Below are positions 1 through 8,440 of a stretch of DNA of 64,000 bases, in pieces. The translations under genes were made by a program, and so were the position numbers. Source of the stretch: Bacteroidales bacterium (GTDB lineage Bacteria; Bacteroidota; Bacteroidia; Bacteroidales; UBA4417); contig JADJGZ010000016.1 in the NCBI GenBank assembly GCA_016707785.1, forward strand, positions 62,001-126,000, read 5' to 3'. Within the stretch, counting starts at the first letter, position 1. Every line of letters begins with the position of its first letter. Below the pieces are notes generated by a model, which was given only the letters and a program-made list of their open reading frames with translations, was not told the origin of the DNA and did no database searches.

Positions 1-384
1 ACTGACACTGTTTGAAAAACCAGCATTTGACCCCCCAAAGGACATAGCAGTTACCTGGTAAACGCCCGGACTAAATGAACCTGGGCCAAAGAAAGAATAT
101 GTAATTGAATCGCCATATGTCCCTGACAATGCACTTGCACTTGTCAGTGAATTCCATTTGGCGCCATTATGAAAGGCAGGCGTTTTGGTATTTATGTCAT
201 AAATCATCAATCCGGCGGAAGGATTGCTTACAGAACCGGTATCGTTTACACGGGGCAGCAGGAGGCCCTTGTCTGGACTGGTCAGGTCCAGAATGGAATT
301 AGAACTGGGGTTCAAAGTACCAATGCCAACTTGAGCAGTGGCTACCTGGGCTGCAAATAAAATGCAGATAAAGATATATTTCAT
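1..384 (-). CDS. Exported surface protein, 5' part (runs off window start)
   Basis: An open frame of 128 codons begins at ATG 384 and runs through the window edge, so the C-terminus is missing. It starts with a signal peptide (MKYIFICILFAAQVATAQ) followed by VGIGTLNPSSNSILDL and KGLLLPRV. This N-terminal signature is widespread in Bacteroidota exported, tail-fibre-like or surface proteins. The visible end (YQVTAMSFGGSNAG) faintly recalls Hcp-like secreted tube proteins, but that is a weak resemblance only. The protein is exported; the function is unknown. Confidence 0.7.
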   Translation of the reverse strand, partial: MKYIFICILFAAQVATAQVGIGTLNPSSNSILDLTSPDKGLLLPRVNDTGSVSNPSAGLMIYDINTKTPAFHNGAKWNSLTSASALSGTYGDSITYSFFGPGSFSPGVYQVTAMSFGGSNAGFSNSVS

Positions 385-572
385 AATTGTATGATTATTG
401 TTGCCTACTCTGAACAGTTTTCGGCTTCCCCTTTTTTTTATTTAATTTCCAGTTATTTAATGATTTTGAGTACTTATATGCAAATATAGTTATTTATATT
501 GATTCTAAATAAAAAACTTTTTATCTAGAAATCAATACAATACTCTATGCAACCCTTATCAAGGTTATCTGA

Positions 573-858
573 ACTAATCAATGGAACCATCATTTACTTC
601 AAAACACAGGACGGCCTATTGAAGGCTGTTTTGAATGTGGTTATTCCAGGTCAGAGGCAATTAAAGTGGGGAAATTCATCAAAAAACAAAAATCATGGAA
701 ATTAATTGAAGCGATGATTAATGGAAAGTCCTTTTAAAGGAATCCTCGCTGAGCTGGTAACTAAAAAACAATTTGATGGAGCAACTGACAAATCAGAGGG
801 CCTCAGGTTCATTTGTAGTTGCGGGAATGAAGGAGGTGCAACAAAGACGCGGGTTTAA
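573..858 (+). other. Possible remnant coding stretch in a gene-poor gap
   Basis: Two short frames overlap here. One is open without a start codon from 573 to 737 and contains CFECGYSRSEAIKVGKF. The other runs from ATG 721 to TAA 858 (45 residues) and contains a CSCGN motif. The composition is protein-like, but no family is recognised and no promoter or ribosome-binding site supports them. They may be a decayed gene. The rest of the gap between 385 and 933 shows only AT-rich sequence upstream of the minus-strand gene at 1-384. Confidence 0.2.
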
Positions 859-933
859 AGCTTTAAGCAATGAAACCTGTCCTTGTATCGCACAACTATG
901 TGAACAACGCACAAAAGACTCATATAGAATCTT

Positions 934-2247
934 TTACTCAGATATCCCCTCTTCCCTCTTCAACTTAGTAAACACAATAATCAAAAAGCTTACAAGAAAG
1001 AAGCCTGACAGTAACAAGGCACTGTTCCTCATACTTCCGGTAACATGTTCGATCAGGCCGAAACTCAGCATGCCAATAACGATGGCAAGCTTTTCTGTAC
1101 TATCATAAAAACTGAAGTAAGAAGCGGTGTCTGATGTGCCTGTTGGGATCAATTTGGACCAGGTGGAGCGTGCCTGCGACTGGATGCCCCCCAATACCAT
1201 TCCTACCATCGCTGAGAGAATAAAGAATTGCATTTCAGTGTTCACCTTATAGGCTGAAATACAGATGAATATCCAGATACCCAGCATCCACAACAGGGAT
1301 GTCCTGTTTCCGAAACGGGATGAAACACGGCCGAAAATAAATGCCCCGAGAATCGCCACTGCCTGAATAATCAGGATGGTCATAATCAGTTTCGAATCGG
1401 TGATTCCCAATTCTGCTTTACCGAACAAGGATGCCACAATGATGATCGTCTGTACTCCCATGCTGAAAAAGAAAAAGGCCAGCAGGAAGCGCGACATGGT
1501 TTTATGTTGGTTGATATAGCGAAACACTGCTGATATTTCATGAAAGCCCTTACCCAGCAGGTTTAGTTTGAAACTTACCGGCCTTCGTTCTTCACGGAGA
1601 TAGTAAAATGCTATCTGAGCCACTGCAAGCCACCAAATACCGACCAGGACAAATGAAAACCTTACAGCTTCGAGTCCATCAGCGAATCCAAACCATTGAT
1701 AATTCTGAAGAGTGATAATATTAAAGATCAGTAAAATCATACTCCCGGCATATCCAAAGGAAAACCCTCTTGCACTGATCCGGTCATGCAGGTCGGGAGT
1801 GGCAATGAGTGGTAAAAAGGAATTATAATATACCAGGGACCCGGCAAAGCCAAGCACAGCCAGCATGGGGAGAATCAGTCCCAGTTCAAGGTTCTCCCCG
1901 GTAAAAAAGAAAAGTCCCATGCAGGCAAAAGACCCGATGAAGGTAAAAACCTTCATGAATTGCTTCCGGTAGCCGCCCAGGTCGGCGATCCCCGATAAAG
2001 ATAGTGTCAGCAATATGACCAGGAAATACCCCAACGCAATGGCATATTCGTATAACACAGTGTTCCTGATACTCATCCCTAAAAAGGCTACCATTTCTGA
2101 TCCAGAAGCTTTTTTTGTCACTTCCTGGTAAAAAATCGGGTATAGCACAGTATTTACACTCAGAATATAAGCAGAATTGGCAATATCATAAGAACACCAG
2201 GCATTGAGGAGTTTAGGGGAATTAACAGGCAGCATGGGTTTATTCAT
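934..2247 (-). CDS. MFS transporter, UMF1/Atg22-like family
   Basis: A 437-residue polytopic membrane protein with about 12 hydrophobic segments. The N-terminus has the UMF1/Atg22-type signature NAWCSYDIANSAY followed by helices around a GxADxxGxRK-like loop (GIADLGGYRKQFM). A second conserved stretch, LHDRISARGFSFGYAGS, is also typical. Length matches bacterial family members (about 430). Such proteins are presumed effluxers of amino acids or other small solutes; the substrate cannot be read from sequence. It stands alone on the minus strand, with a TATCTTTG promoter box 17 bases upstream of the ATG. Confidence 0.85.
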   Translation of the reverse strand: MNKPMLPVNSPKLLNAWCSYDIANSAYILSVNTVLYPIFYQEVTKKASGSEMVAFLGMSIRNTVLYEYAIALGYFLVILLTLSLSGIADLGGYRKQFMKVFTFIGSFACMGLFFFTGENLELGLILPMLAVLGFAGSLVYYNSFLPLIATPDLHDRISARGFSFGYAGSMILLIFNIITLQNYQWFGFADGLEAVRFSFVLVGIWWLAVAQIAFYYLREERRPVSFKLNLLGKGFHEISAVFRYINQHKTMSRFLLAFFFFSMGVQTIIIVASLFGKAELGITDSKLIMTILIIQAVAILGAFIFGRVSSRFGNRTSLLWMLGIWIFICISAYKVNTEMQFFILSAMVGMVLGGIQSQARSTWSKLIPTGTSDTASYFSFYDSTEKLAIVIGMLSFGLIEHVTGSMRNSALLLSGFFLVSFLIIVFTKLKREEGISE

Positions 2248-2263
2248 CAGATCGGTATTTTTG

Positions 2264-2271
2264 CAAAGATA
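2264..2271 (-). promoter_or_regulatory. Bacteroidota -7 box (TATCTTTG)
   Basis: On the minus strand the octamer TATCTTTG matches the Bacteroidota sigma-ABfr consensus TAnnTTTG. It lies 16 bases upstream of the ATG at 2247 of the UMF1 transporter, giving a short leader. Confidence 0.5.
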
Positions 2272-2361
2272 AAACTACCAAATTAATGCTGTATGACCCT
2301 ACATTTAATGAAAATGTAAACATCTCTTTAAACATTCAGCCTCATGCTTCCTGACCTAGAT

Positions 2362-2470
2362 ATTGTGTCCTTGCGCATCCTTTGCGCCCTTGCGGTGAAA
2401 ATCGAAAAGCTGGCACAGATCATAAGTCTATTATTATTTGTGTCCATTTGTGTCTATTTTCATTTGTGGA
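2362..2470. repeat. Two dispersed-repeat-type intergenic motifs
   Basis: This intergenic stretch (2248-2597) holds two internally repetitive motifs. The first, 2362-2400, repeats TTGCG (CCTTGCGCATCCTTTGCG...TTGCGG). The second, 2432-2470, repeats ATTTGTGT (TTTGTGTCCATTTGTGTC...CATTTGTGG). Both resemble short phrases found scattered between genes in many environmental Bacteroidota and related phyla. No coding potential was seen. Confidence 0.45.
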
Positions 2471-2569
2471 ACCTTATCACTTGGTAATTCAAGAGTGAAG
2501 AGGTCTGGCGGATCTTTAACTAATGCAAATCAAGGCATCATCATTTAAGCTCATTTACCCGAAACTCAC

Positions 2570-2577
2570 TACTTTTG
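2570..2577 (+). promoter_or_regulatory. Bacteroidota -7 box (TACTTTTG)
   Basis: An exact TAnnTTTG match 21 bases upstream of the ATG of the acyltransferase at 2598. No clear TTTG-type -33 element was seen. Confidence 0.5.
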
Positions 2578-2597
2578 GACTTTAAGCTGAAATCATT

Positions 2598-3374
2598 ATG
2601 AAAAAATCCAACTATACTTTTTATCTTTTTTCTAAGATTTTAGCATTAAAAATCAGGCTGTTACTGCGTTTCCGTTATAAGATCTCTTTTCAGGGTTTGG
2701 AAATTATCCGCCGAAATTCACCGGTGCTTTATCTACCCAATCACCAGGCATTGATTGATCCTATCATATTGCTGAGCCATATTTACAGGTTTTCGACGGC
2801 TGCTCCGGTTATCTCCGAAAAATACTATGATATACCTTTAGCAAAATGGTTATTAAGAAATATGGGCGCTGTAAGGGTGAGTGACCTGGAATCCGGCAGC
2901 CGCGATATCAATGTATTGAAACTGATTACCCGTTCGGTGTACAAGGCTTTTCTCCGGAACAAAAATATTGTCATCTATCCTGCCGGGCAATTAGCCGGAC
3001 AAGGATATGAAAAGATCTTCAATAAAAAATCCACCTATCATATTGTCAATAAGCTGCCAGATAATGTTCAAATTATAGGTGTACGCATGACAGGACTTTG
3101 GGGTAGTATGTTTTCGAAAGCAAAGACAGGCAAATCCCCTGATTTTTTTATCCAGTTATTACGGGGATTTCTTTTTACACTTGCCAATCTGCTCTTTTTT
3201 GTGCCTAAAAGAAAAGTACTTGTTGAATTTGAAGATCTCACACAACTTGCCCGGGAGCAGGCAACTTTAGGGCAAAAACCCTTTAATTTATTTCTTGAAG
3301 AGTTCTTCAATGTTCGGGGGGAAGAGGAACCGCAATTTCTGAAACACATTTTCTATTTGCCGAAACTGAAATAA
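2598..3374 (+). CDS. PlsC-like 1-acylglycerol-3-phosphate acyltransferase
   Basis: A 258-residue protein with the glycerolipid acyltransferase motifs. NHQALID (residues 48-54) is the catalytic NHxxxxD box, and VIYPAGQLAGQG (about 124-135) occupies the place of the EGTRS substrate-binding box in altered form. Hydrophobic stretches lie near the N-terminus and around residue 195-210. It probably transfers an acyl chain to a lysophospholipid or related acceptor at the inner membrane; the acceptor is uncertain because the third box deviates. It lies beside the divergent UMF1 transporter. About 300 bases without a gene follow, containing only the promoter for the next operon. Confidence 0.8.
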   Translation: MKKSNYTFYLFSKILALKIRLLLRFRYKISFQGLEIIRRNSPVLYLPNHQALIDPIILLSHIYRFSTAAPVISEKYYDIPLAKWLLRNMGAVRVSDLESGSRDINVLKLITRSVYKAFLRNKNIVIYPAGQLAGQGYEKIFNKKSTYHIVNKLPDNVQIIGVRMTGLWGSMFSKAKTGKSPDFFIQLLRGFLFTLANLLFFVPKRKVLVEFEDLTQLAREQATLGQKPFNLFLEEFFNVRGEEEPQFLKHIFYLPKLK

Positions 3375-3620
3375 CCACAAAGATTTTACATAGTTATTCC
3401 TTCGTCACTGAAGCGGGGGATCCTTTCCAGTCTTGATTAATGTCTTACGCCACCTGGTAACACAAATTAAGGTTATCAGTTAGTAATTAAATAACGGTTT
3501 CTGCTGACTGAGCCGTATTCAGGTTCTTAATAAATCTTTTTCCCATCATTAGAATTTCATCACTAGAAATAATTTTATAAAATAAATGTATGATATTTTA
3601 GACATGAAGATAAATATGTT

Positions 3621-3628
3621 TAACTTTG
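3621..3628 (+). promoter_or_regulatory. Bacteroidota -7 box (TAACTTTG)
   Basis: An exact TAnnTTTG match 47 bases upstream of the ATG at 3676, with AT-rich flanks. It probably drives the DUF2178-like/XRE pair. The 3375-3620 stretch shows nothing else recognisable. Confidence 0.5.
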
Positions 3629-3675
3629 TGTCGAAATTAATTGACTATATATAATCATTTATAAAAGGAGAAAAA

Positions 3676-4122
3676 ATGGATCTGAAAGAAAAAAGAATTC
3701 TCGTAGCACTGATCAGTTCAGTGATGATATTGAGCATTTATTGCATTTATGTGTACTATAATTACATTGCAGGGAACCCGGAGGTGCTCAACGACCTGAA
3801 ATTTCTGGGGAAAACATTCCTGATCATGATACCGGTAGCTATCGGGGCACAGATCATTATCCAGATCGTGTTAGCCATTGTCACTAAAATTACCAGTGGT
3901 GAAGATGTTGATCCTATTGAAGATGAGCGGGACAAACTCATTGAACTGAAGGCCATCAAAATCTCCCACTACATTTTTATAATGGGCTTTATGATGGCCA
4001 TGGGTTGCCTGGCTCTTGGCATGAAACCCTGGGTGATGATCGTCGTGCTGCTTTCAGCTGGATTTGTCGCAAGTGTGGTGAACGAGATCCTCAGGCTTTA
4101 TTATTACAGGAAAGGAGTCTGA
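3676..4122 (+). CDS. DUF2178-like membrane protein
   Basis: A 148-residue protein with four predicted membrane helices (about 10-30, 45-68, 97-115, 118-138). A charged cytoplasmic loop contains DPIEDERDKLIELKA, the acidic-DERD signature of DUF2178-type membrane proteins. These are usually encoded beside a small Cro-like regulator, as here. A good Shine-Dalgarno sequence (AAAGGAG) precedes the ATG. One base separates its stop from the next ATG, so the two genes are almost certainly translated together. The regulator may control its own operon; what the pair senses is unknown. Confidence 0.75.
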   Translation: MDLKEKRILVALISSVMILSIYCIYVYYNYIAGNPEVLNDLKFLGKTFLIMIPVAIGAQIIIQIVLAIVTKITSGEDVDPIEDERDKLIELKAIKISHYIFIMGFMMAMGCLALGMKPWVMIVVLLSAGFVASVVNEILRLYYYRKGV

Positions 4123-4123
4123 A

Positions 4124-4369
4124 ATGAGGAAAGCTATTATCAATAACAATATCCGAAGGCTGAGGTTCTTTGCAAATGAAATGACCCAGCAGGAACTGGC
4201 CGATAATACCGGAGTTTCACGACAAACCATTGTCGCCATTGAAAACGGCAAGTATTTCCCGACACTTGAACTGGCATTCAGGATTGCTCACACCTTCAAG
4301 GTTCCGCTGGATGAAGTGTTCACTTTTGAACTTGCTCCCGAGCCGGAAAAGAAAACAACGAAGAAATAA
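4124..4369 (+). CDS. Cro/XRE-family helix-turn-helix regulator
   Basis: An 81-residue protein consisting almost entirely of one HTH_3 domain: MTQQELADNTGVSRQTIVAIE is cut by the recognition helix SRQTIVAIENGKY, followed by PTLELAFRIAHTF and PLDEVF. It has the size and layout of the small YozG-like regulators that accompany DUF2178-like membrane proteins. It starts directly after the stop of that gene. Its short Lys-rich tail is unstructured. It most likely binds DNA as a dimer near the 3621 promoter (inference). Confidence 0.88.
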   Translation: MRKAIINNNIRRLRFFANEMTQQELADNTGVSRQTIVAIENGKYFPTLELAFRIAHTFKVPLDEVFTFELAPEPEKKTTKK

Positions 4370-4417
4370 TTTCCAGATGCATATTACAGAAACAATCAAT
4401 TGAAGTATATCATTGCT

Positions 4418-6415
4418 ATGAACACGACCGAAATATTGACCGGAAATTGTCCTTCTGAAACAGCATACAATCCCGGGAAAACCGGGAATCATGAACAGGC
4501 AATGGCCGAGCTTGAGAAAAGTATCTATAATGCCCTTGAGAGGTATTCAAATGTACATCGCGGAAGCGGTCATTTCTCAAAAGCATCGACCCATCTCTAT
4601 GAAAAAGCTCGTCAAATTGTGCTGGATCACCTAAGACTAAGGGGGAACAGATATGAAGTACTCTTTTTATCACCCCGCAGAGCCAAAGCATTTACTGAAC
4701 TTCTGCGGCCTGAATGTTTCAAGACAATCAGCAGTAAAGAAACAGGGTTATCTTTAGGTGTTTCGGCTGTAGCCATTCAAAAGAATGCTTTACCAAAAGA
4801 TACGCCATTCGAAACGGGAGGTGGAACAACTAAACTTTATGGTCCTGATTGGGTGTTGTGGGCCAACCATCCCGACAGGTTCGAAGCAGGCACTCCTGCT
4901 ATCATCAATATCATTGCCTTCTCGAAAATGCTCCAGATCATGAAAAGGAGGGGAAAGGATGTTTTTCAGGACAGTGCAAAAAATAACACAACCCCTGCGG
5001 AAATCCTTTATTCCGGCGAATGGAATGAACTACAGGGACTGGAACTGCTGCAAAGGCTCCGGGAAACTATGATCGGCAGTGCTATCCAGGTTCCGACTAC
5101 CTCCGGATTTAAGAATTTTATTAATTTCGACAACAGTGCCAGCACCCAGGCTTTCAGCCCGGTATGGGAGGCTTTCCGAAAGTCCCTGCGGCTGAATGAT
5201 CAAGCCAGGCATGGACTTGTTAAAGAAGTACGGCAAATATGCTCAGAGATTCTCGGTGCACCGCTGACTGATTACGATATTATTTTTACCTCCAATACCA
5301 CAGAATCCATCAACATTACAGCCCTGGGACTGGGTAAACAAGCTACCGGAGAAACAGAACCGGTGATCCTGACCACTGTGCTTGAACATTCATCAAACGA
5401 TCTCCCCTGGCGGACTGTACCCGGACATACCCTTCTCAGGCTGTCAGCAGATAATGAAGGCGTTTTCGATCTGAAAGAACTTGAGGTGTTGCTCAGCTCA
5501 TACAACAGTGAACGGTTGCAGGGAAAAAAGAGGATCAGGATGGTTACTGTGAGCGGAGCGTCCAATGTTTTGGGAACCTGCAACGATCTGACCGCCATAA
5601 GTGAGATAGTGCATCGGCATGGAGCGATGCTGGTGGTGGATGCTGCCCAGCTGGTGGCGCACCGGAAGATCGGTATGTCGGCCACAGGCATTGATGGTAT
5701 TGCCTTTTCCGCACATAAGATCTATGCACCCTTTGGCACTGGTGTATTGATTGTTCGCAAGGGTATGCTTCAATTTGGAGATGCCGACTGGAACCTTATT
5801 AACGCTTCCGGGGAAGAGAATACCGGGGGCATAGCTGCTCTTGGCAAATCACTACTGTTGCTTCAAAGGATCGGGTTTGACCTCATAGAAGAGGAGGAAA
5901 CAAAACTCACCAACAAAGCCCTTAAGGAGATATCGCTTATCCCTGGTATTGAAATTCACGGGATGAAGGTTGCAGATCAGGTTGGACATCCAGGAAAAAC
6001 TGGGGTGATCGGGTTTAGTGTTAAATCAGGTATGCCCGCAACAGTTGCCCGCAGGCTTGCCTTTTCGGGCGGGATGGGAGTGCGTTTCGGCTGCCTCTGT
6101 TCTCACCTGATTATCAAGCAACTCGGTAGCTTCACCCCTTTCCAGGAAAAATTTCAGCGGTTAGTTGTAAAGATGGTTCCTATCCTGAATTTGCAGGGAA
6201 TTATGCGGGTTAGTTTGGGAATACAAAATACCGAAGCGGATGTAGATGCATTGATAAATGAACTGCAAAGGATCATGGTGAGTGCTGATACGAAACAGAA
6301 AAACAAAGATCAGCACATGGTCGGAAATTCTGAAATCACCTTTAACAAAAAGGAGGTGAAAAAGCAATTCAGAAAGTTTATCGAATCAAGTGAGATGAAG
6401 GTTTTCGGACAATAA
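4418..6415 (+). CDS. Class V aminotransferase-fold protein with extra degenerate N-terminal half
   Basis: A 665-residue protein from ATG 4418 (an in-frame TTG lies at 4400). The C-terminal 430 residues form a full class V PLP enzyme like SufS/NifS: NFDNSAST start, TSNTTESIN, LEHSSNDLPWR, VVDAAQ, and SAHKIYAPFG with the PLP lysine at 434. RFGCLCSHL near residue 559 sits where SufS has its active-site cysteine. The N-terminal 200 residues also align with the same family (YSNVHRGSGHFSK, then DRFEAGTPAI) but lack the central PLP-binding part. The protein is thus a fusion of a truncated and a complete copy. It may be a cysteine desulfurase or lyase; the substrate is uncertain. It follows the XRE gene by about 50 bases. 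Confidence 0.75.
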   Translation: MNTTEILTGNCPSETAYNPGKTGNHEQAMAELEKSIYNALERYSNVHRGSGHFSKASTHLYEKARQIVLDHLRLRGNRYEVLFLSPRRAKAFTELLRPECFKTISSKETGLSLGVSAVAIQKNALPKDTPFETGGGTTKLYGPDWVLWANHPDRFEAGTPAIINIIAFSKMLQIMKRRGKDVFQDSAKNNTTPAEILYSGEWNELQGLELLQRLRETMIGSAIQVPTTSGFKNFINFDNSASTQAFSPVWEAFRKSLRLNDQARHGLVKEVRQICSEILGAPLTDYDIIFTSNTTESINITALGLGKQATGETEPVILTTVLEHSSNDLPWRTVPGHTLLRLSADNEGVFDLKELEVLLSSYNSERLQGKKRIRMVTVSGASNVLGTCNDLTAISEIVHRHGAMLVVDAAQLVAHRKIGMSATGIDGIAFSAHKIYAPFGTGVLIVRKGMLQFGDADWNLINASGEENTGGIAALGKSLLLLQRIGFDLIEEEETKLTNKALKEISLIPGIEIHGMKVADQVGHPGKTGVIGFSVKSGMPATVARRLAFSGGMGVRFGCLCSHLIIKQLGSFTPFQEKFQRLVVKMVPILNLQGIMRVSLGIQNTEADVDALINELQRIMVSADTKQKNKDQHMVGNSEITFNKKEVKKQFRKFIESSEMKVFGQ

Positions 6416-6500
6416 AGTGATTATACTTTAAATGAAAGACTATTAGGCCTGGTTTTATCGTAGATTAGCGCAAAATAATCCGCTGATTAAACCATAAATA

Positions 6501-7088
6501 TCACTCCATCCTGATCTTAAGCATATAATCGATCGCCTCCAGGTCAAGGGCCCTGAACATCTTCTCAATCTGGTTGGTGTAATCAGCATCATGGCTGAGA
6601 AGTGCGTCTTCAATGAGAAATGCTTTGTAATCGTAATTTTCCGCATCGATGTATGTCGCAAGCACACATCCCACAGAGCTCAGCCCGCAAAGGAACAATG
6701 TGTTGATGCCTTTTTCCTTGAGAAGCTTGTCCAGTTCTGTTTTGGTAAATGAGCTCGAATAAGTCTTGATCACCATTGGATCAGTCTGTTCGATTTTCAG
6801 TGAGTCGGAAAACTCAAAACCCGGAGTTCCCGGCACTACTCCATAATCTTCACCTTTATGGTACACCCGTATGACCGGGAGTCCATGCTTCCTGAAGAGC
6901 CACATGGACCAGTTCATCATTTCAATAGCCTTATCCTGGTCCTGCTGTGACATCATAGGAAGGAATGCTTTCTGGACATCGATCACCAGTAAGGCCGGTT
7001 TCATCAATATCTTGTCCGATTTTTCCGATTGAGCCGAAAGGCCCTGGAAAAGAATTACCAAAGCGAGGATTGTAAATACTCTTTTCAT
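6501..7088 (-). CDS. Exported isochorismatase-family (nicotinamidase-like) hydrolase
   Basis: A 195-residue protein with a signal peptide (MKRVFTILALVILFQGLSAQ) and a complete cysteine-hydrolase domain. The triad expected for the family is present: Asp37 in LVIDVQKAF, Lys108 in VIKTYSSSF, and Cys141 in CGLSSVGCVLAT, with GTPGFE between them. Family members cut amides or isochorismate and are usually cytoplasmic; here export to the periplasm is predicted, so the substrate is probably an extracellular or periplasmic amide. It is monocistronic, with a TATATTTG promoter box 18 bases before the ATG. Confidence 0.85.
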   Translation of the reverse strand: MKRVFTILALVILFQGLSAQSEKSDKILMKPALLVIDVQKAFLPMMSQQDQDKAIEMMNWSMWLFRKHGLPVIRVYHKGEDYGVVPGTPGFEFSDSLKIEQTDPMVIKTYSSSFTKTELDKLLKEKGINTLFLCGLSSVGCVLATYIDAENYDYKAFLIEDALLSHDADYTNQIEKMFRALDLEAIDYMLKIRME

Positions 7089-7105
7089 AGCTAAAACGAT
7101 TTAAA

Positions 7106-7113
7106 CAAATATA
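7106..7113 (-). promoter_or_regulatory. Bacteroidota -7 box (TATATTTG)
   Basis: An exact TAnnTTTG match on the minus strand, 17 bases upstream of the ATG of the isochorismatase-family gene at 7088. Confidence 0.5.
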
Positions 7114-7183
7114 CTAAAATAACACCCAGGGTGCAAACAGAATCGATGAAATGGGTAAAATAACAGGTAAGATGTTATCAATG

Positions 7184-7222
7184 CAAAAAAAGCCTTCCTT
7201 GAAAACCAAGGTTCACTGGCTT
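7184..7222 (-). terminator. Rho-independent terminator
   Basis: Read on the minus strand, AAGCC...CCTTG-loop-CAAGG...GGCTT forms an imperfect hairpin followed by seven T residues. It lies just past the stop of the sugar-isomerase-like gene that ends at 7224. Confidence 0.6.
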
Positions 7223-7223
7223 T

Positions 7224-8405
7224 CTAGAAATGTTCTCCTGTTTGTAATTCTATCCCAAGCATCAAACAAGTAAACTGCAATAGCTTTTTACAATCTCCCG
7301 GGAAAATGAGGTGGTGGTTACCCAGAGGGCTATGCCTAAGCAATTTTACTTCCTCTTTTGAGAGTTTCACCTCGATTTGTGTTCGGCAGGCAGTGTCGGA
7401 CTTTGGTCGTCCGGTTATGTTAGCGGAAGCAATGAAGGCTTTTCTGAGGGCATTATCAAAGCGAAATATGGTGACCCGGTCTTCTTTAAAAGTCCCTTGA
7501 ATAGCAGTGCCTATCCCGGTTTCAAAGTGCGTTTTTATTGAAAAACCGGAAACCAAACCCGGAGCAATGGTACAATGAGAAAAAGTACAAACCTCATCGG
7601 TAGCTTTGTTGATGTTCGCAATCCAGGGAATGATCCCGGTGAGTTCCTTGCAAAGCATCATACCAACTATTGCTGTAAGATCCCCCTCGCAGCCGGCCGG
7701 AAACCCTTCGTTATTGAACTTCGCTAAAGGAAGGCAGGCAGTAACACCATCATTTTTTACCATAGGAAAACACTCGACTGTGATGGCATCCAGTCGCCTT
7801 TTTTGAATCGTACTTTCAAGGAGTTCATACACCCTGGCGGTATCAGTCAAATCGAATTGTTTCTCATCCGAAAACAATTCCTTGAGGCTGTCGGAAGGCT
7901 TAAAACTGGAATAATGAGGCAATTCGTTCCAGGGGATAACAACTAGTTGAATTCCAAATTTCGATTCTAATAAACCTTGTGAGATTGAAGAGGATATCAG
8001 CCAATCCGACACCTTCCCGATGAGTCCAAGCTTTTTCCCGTTAAGGCTTTTCAATGCGGTTTTTAGGGTTAAGAAGCTTTTGAAAAGTAATGGGGTTTCT
8101 GCCTCTTCTTCATCCAACAGCAATGATTGTATCTTCAACTCGTTCAAATATGCCTTTACTTCCACAGCAGAAGCATATGAATTATCGTGTCGTGAACCGA
8201 TAAGCAGGTAGAGTTGTCCTGACGAAACCTGTTTGATTGCAAACTGTTCAGATCCGCCGGTAAGAAAAAACAGGATATCCGGACTGTCCTCAACAAGTTC
8301 ATAATTCGCGGGGGCAATTAGTTTTTCAATCCTACTACCGGCATTTTCAAAGATTGATGCTGCTGTGCCTTGAGATGCAAGTAGTTTAATTTTGAGTGCT
8401 GCCAC
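7224..8405 (-). CDS. L-fucose/L-arabinose isomerase-like protein
   Basis: A 393-residue protein with a GTG start at 8405. The C-terminal part resembles the FucI/AraA C-terminal fold: TVECFPMVKN, then GFPAGCEGDL with acidic residues at the metal site, WIANI, SHCTIAP, and a late GNHHLIFPG where family members carry the substrate-facing His. The N-terminal third (LFFLTGGSEQFA, LLIGSRHDNSYAS, KKLGLIGKVSDWL) fits the first isomerase domain. No sugar kinase, aldolase or transporter is adjacent, so an ordinary fucose role is not supported by context. A terminator follows directly. Confidence 0.65.
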   Translation of the reverse strand: MAALKIKLLASQGTAASIFENAGSRIEKLIAPANYELVEDSPDILFFLTGGSEQFAIKQVSSGQLYLLIGSRHDNSYASAVEVKAYLNELKIQSLLLDEEEAETPLLFKSFLTLKTALKSLNGKKLGLIGKVSDWLISSSISQGLLESKFGIQLVVIPWNELPHYSSFKPSDSLKELFSDEKQFDLTDTARVYELLESTIQKRRLDAITVECFPMVKNDGVTACLPLAKFNNEGFPAGCEGDLTAIVGMMLCKELTGIIPWIANINKATDEVCTFSHCTIAPGLVSGFSIKTHFETGIGTAIQGTFKEDRVTIFRFDNALRKAFIASANITGRPKSDTACRTQIEVKLSKEEVKLLRHSPLGNHHLIFPGDCKKLLQFTCLMLGIELQTGEHF

Positions 8406-8440
8406 GTTAGGAGATATTGGTGTGAGTTTACCTTAAAATT

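Noticed and set aside
105..360. Two plus-strand frames of 63-65 codons
   Set aside because: They lie antisense to the exported protein gene at 1-384, whose signal peptide and family signature are clear.
773..1108. Plus-strand frame of 111 codons
   Set aside because: Its second half is antisense to the end of the UMF1 transporter and it has no recognisable motif.
5272..5691. Minus-strand frame of 139 codons
   Set aside because: It is entirely antisense to the PLP domain of the aminotransferase-fold gene.
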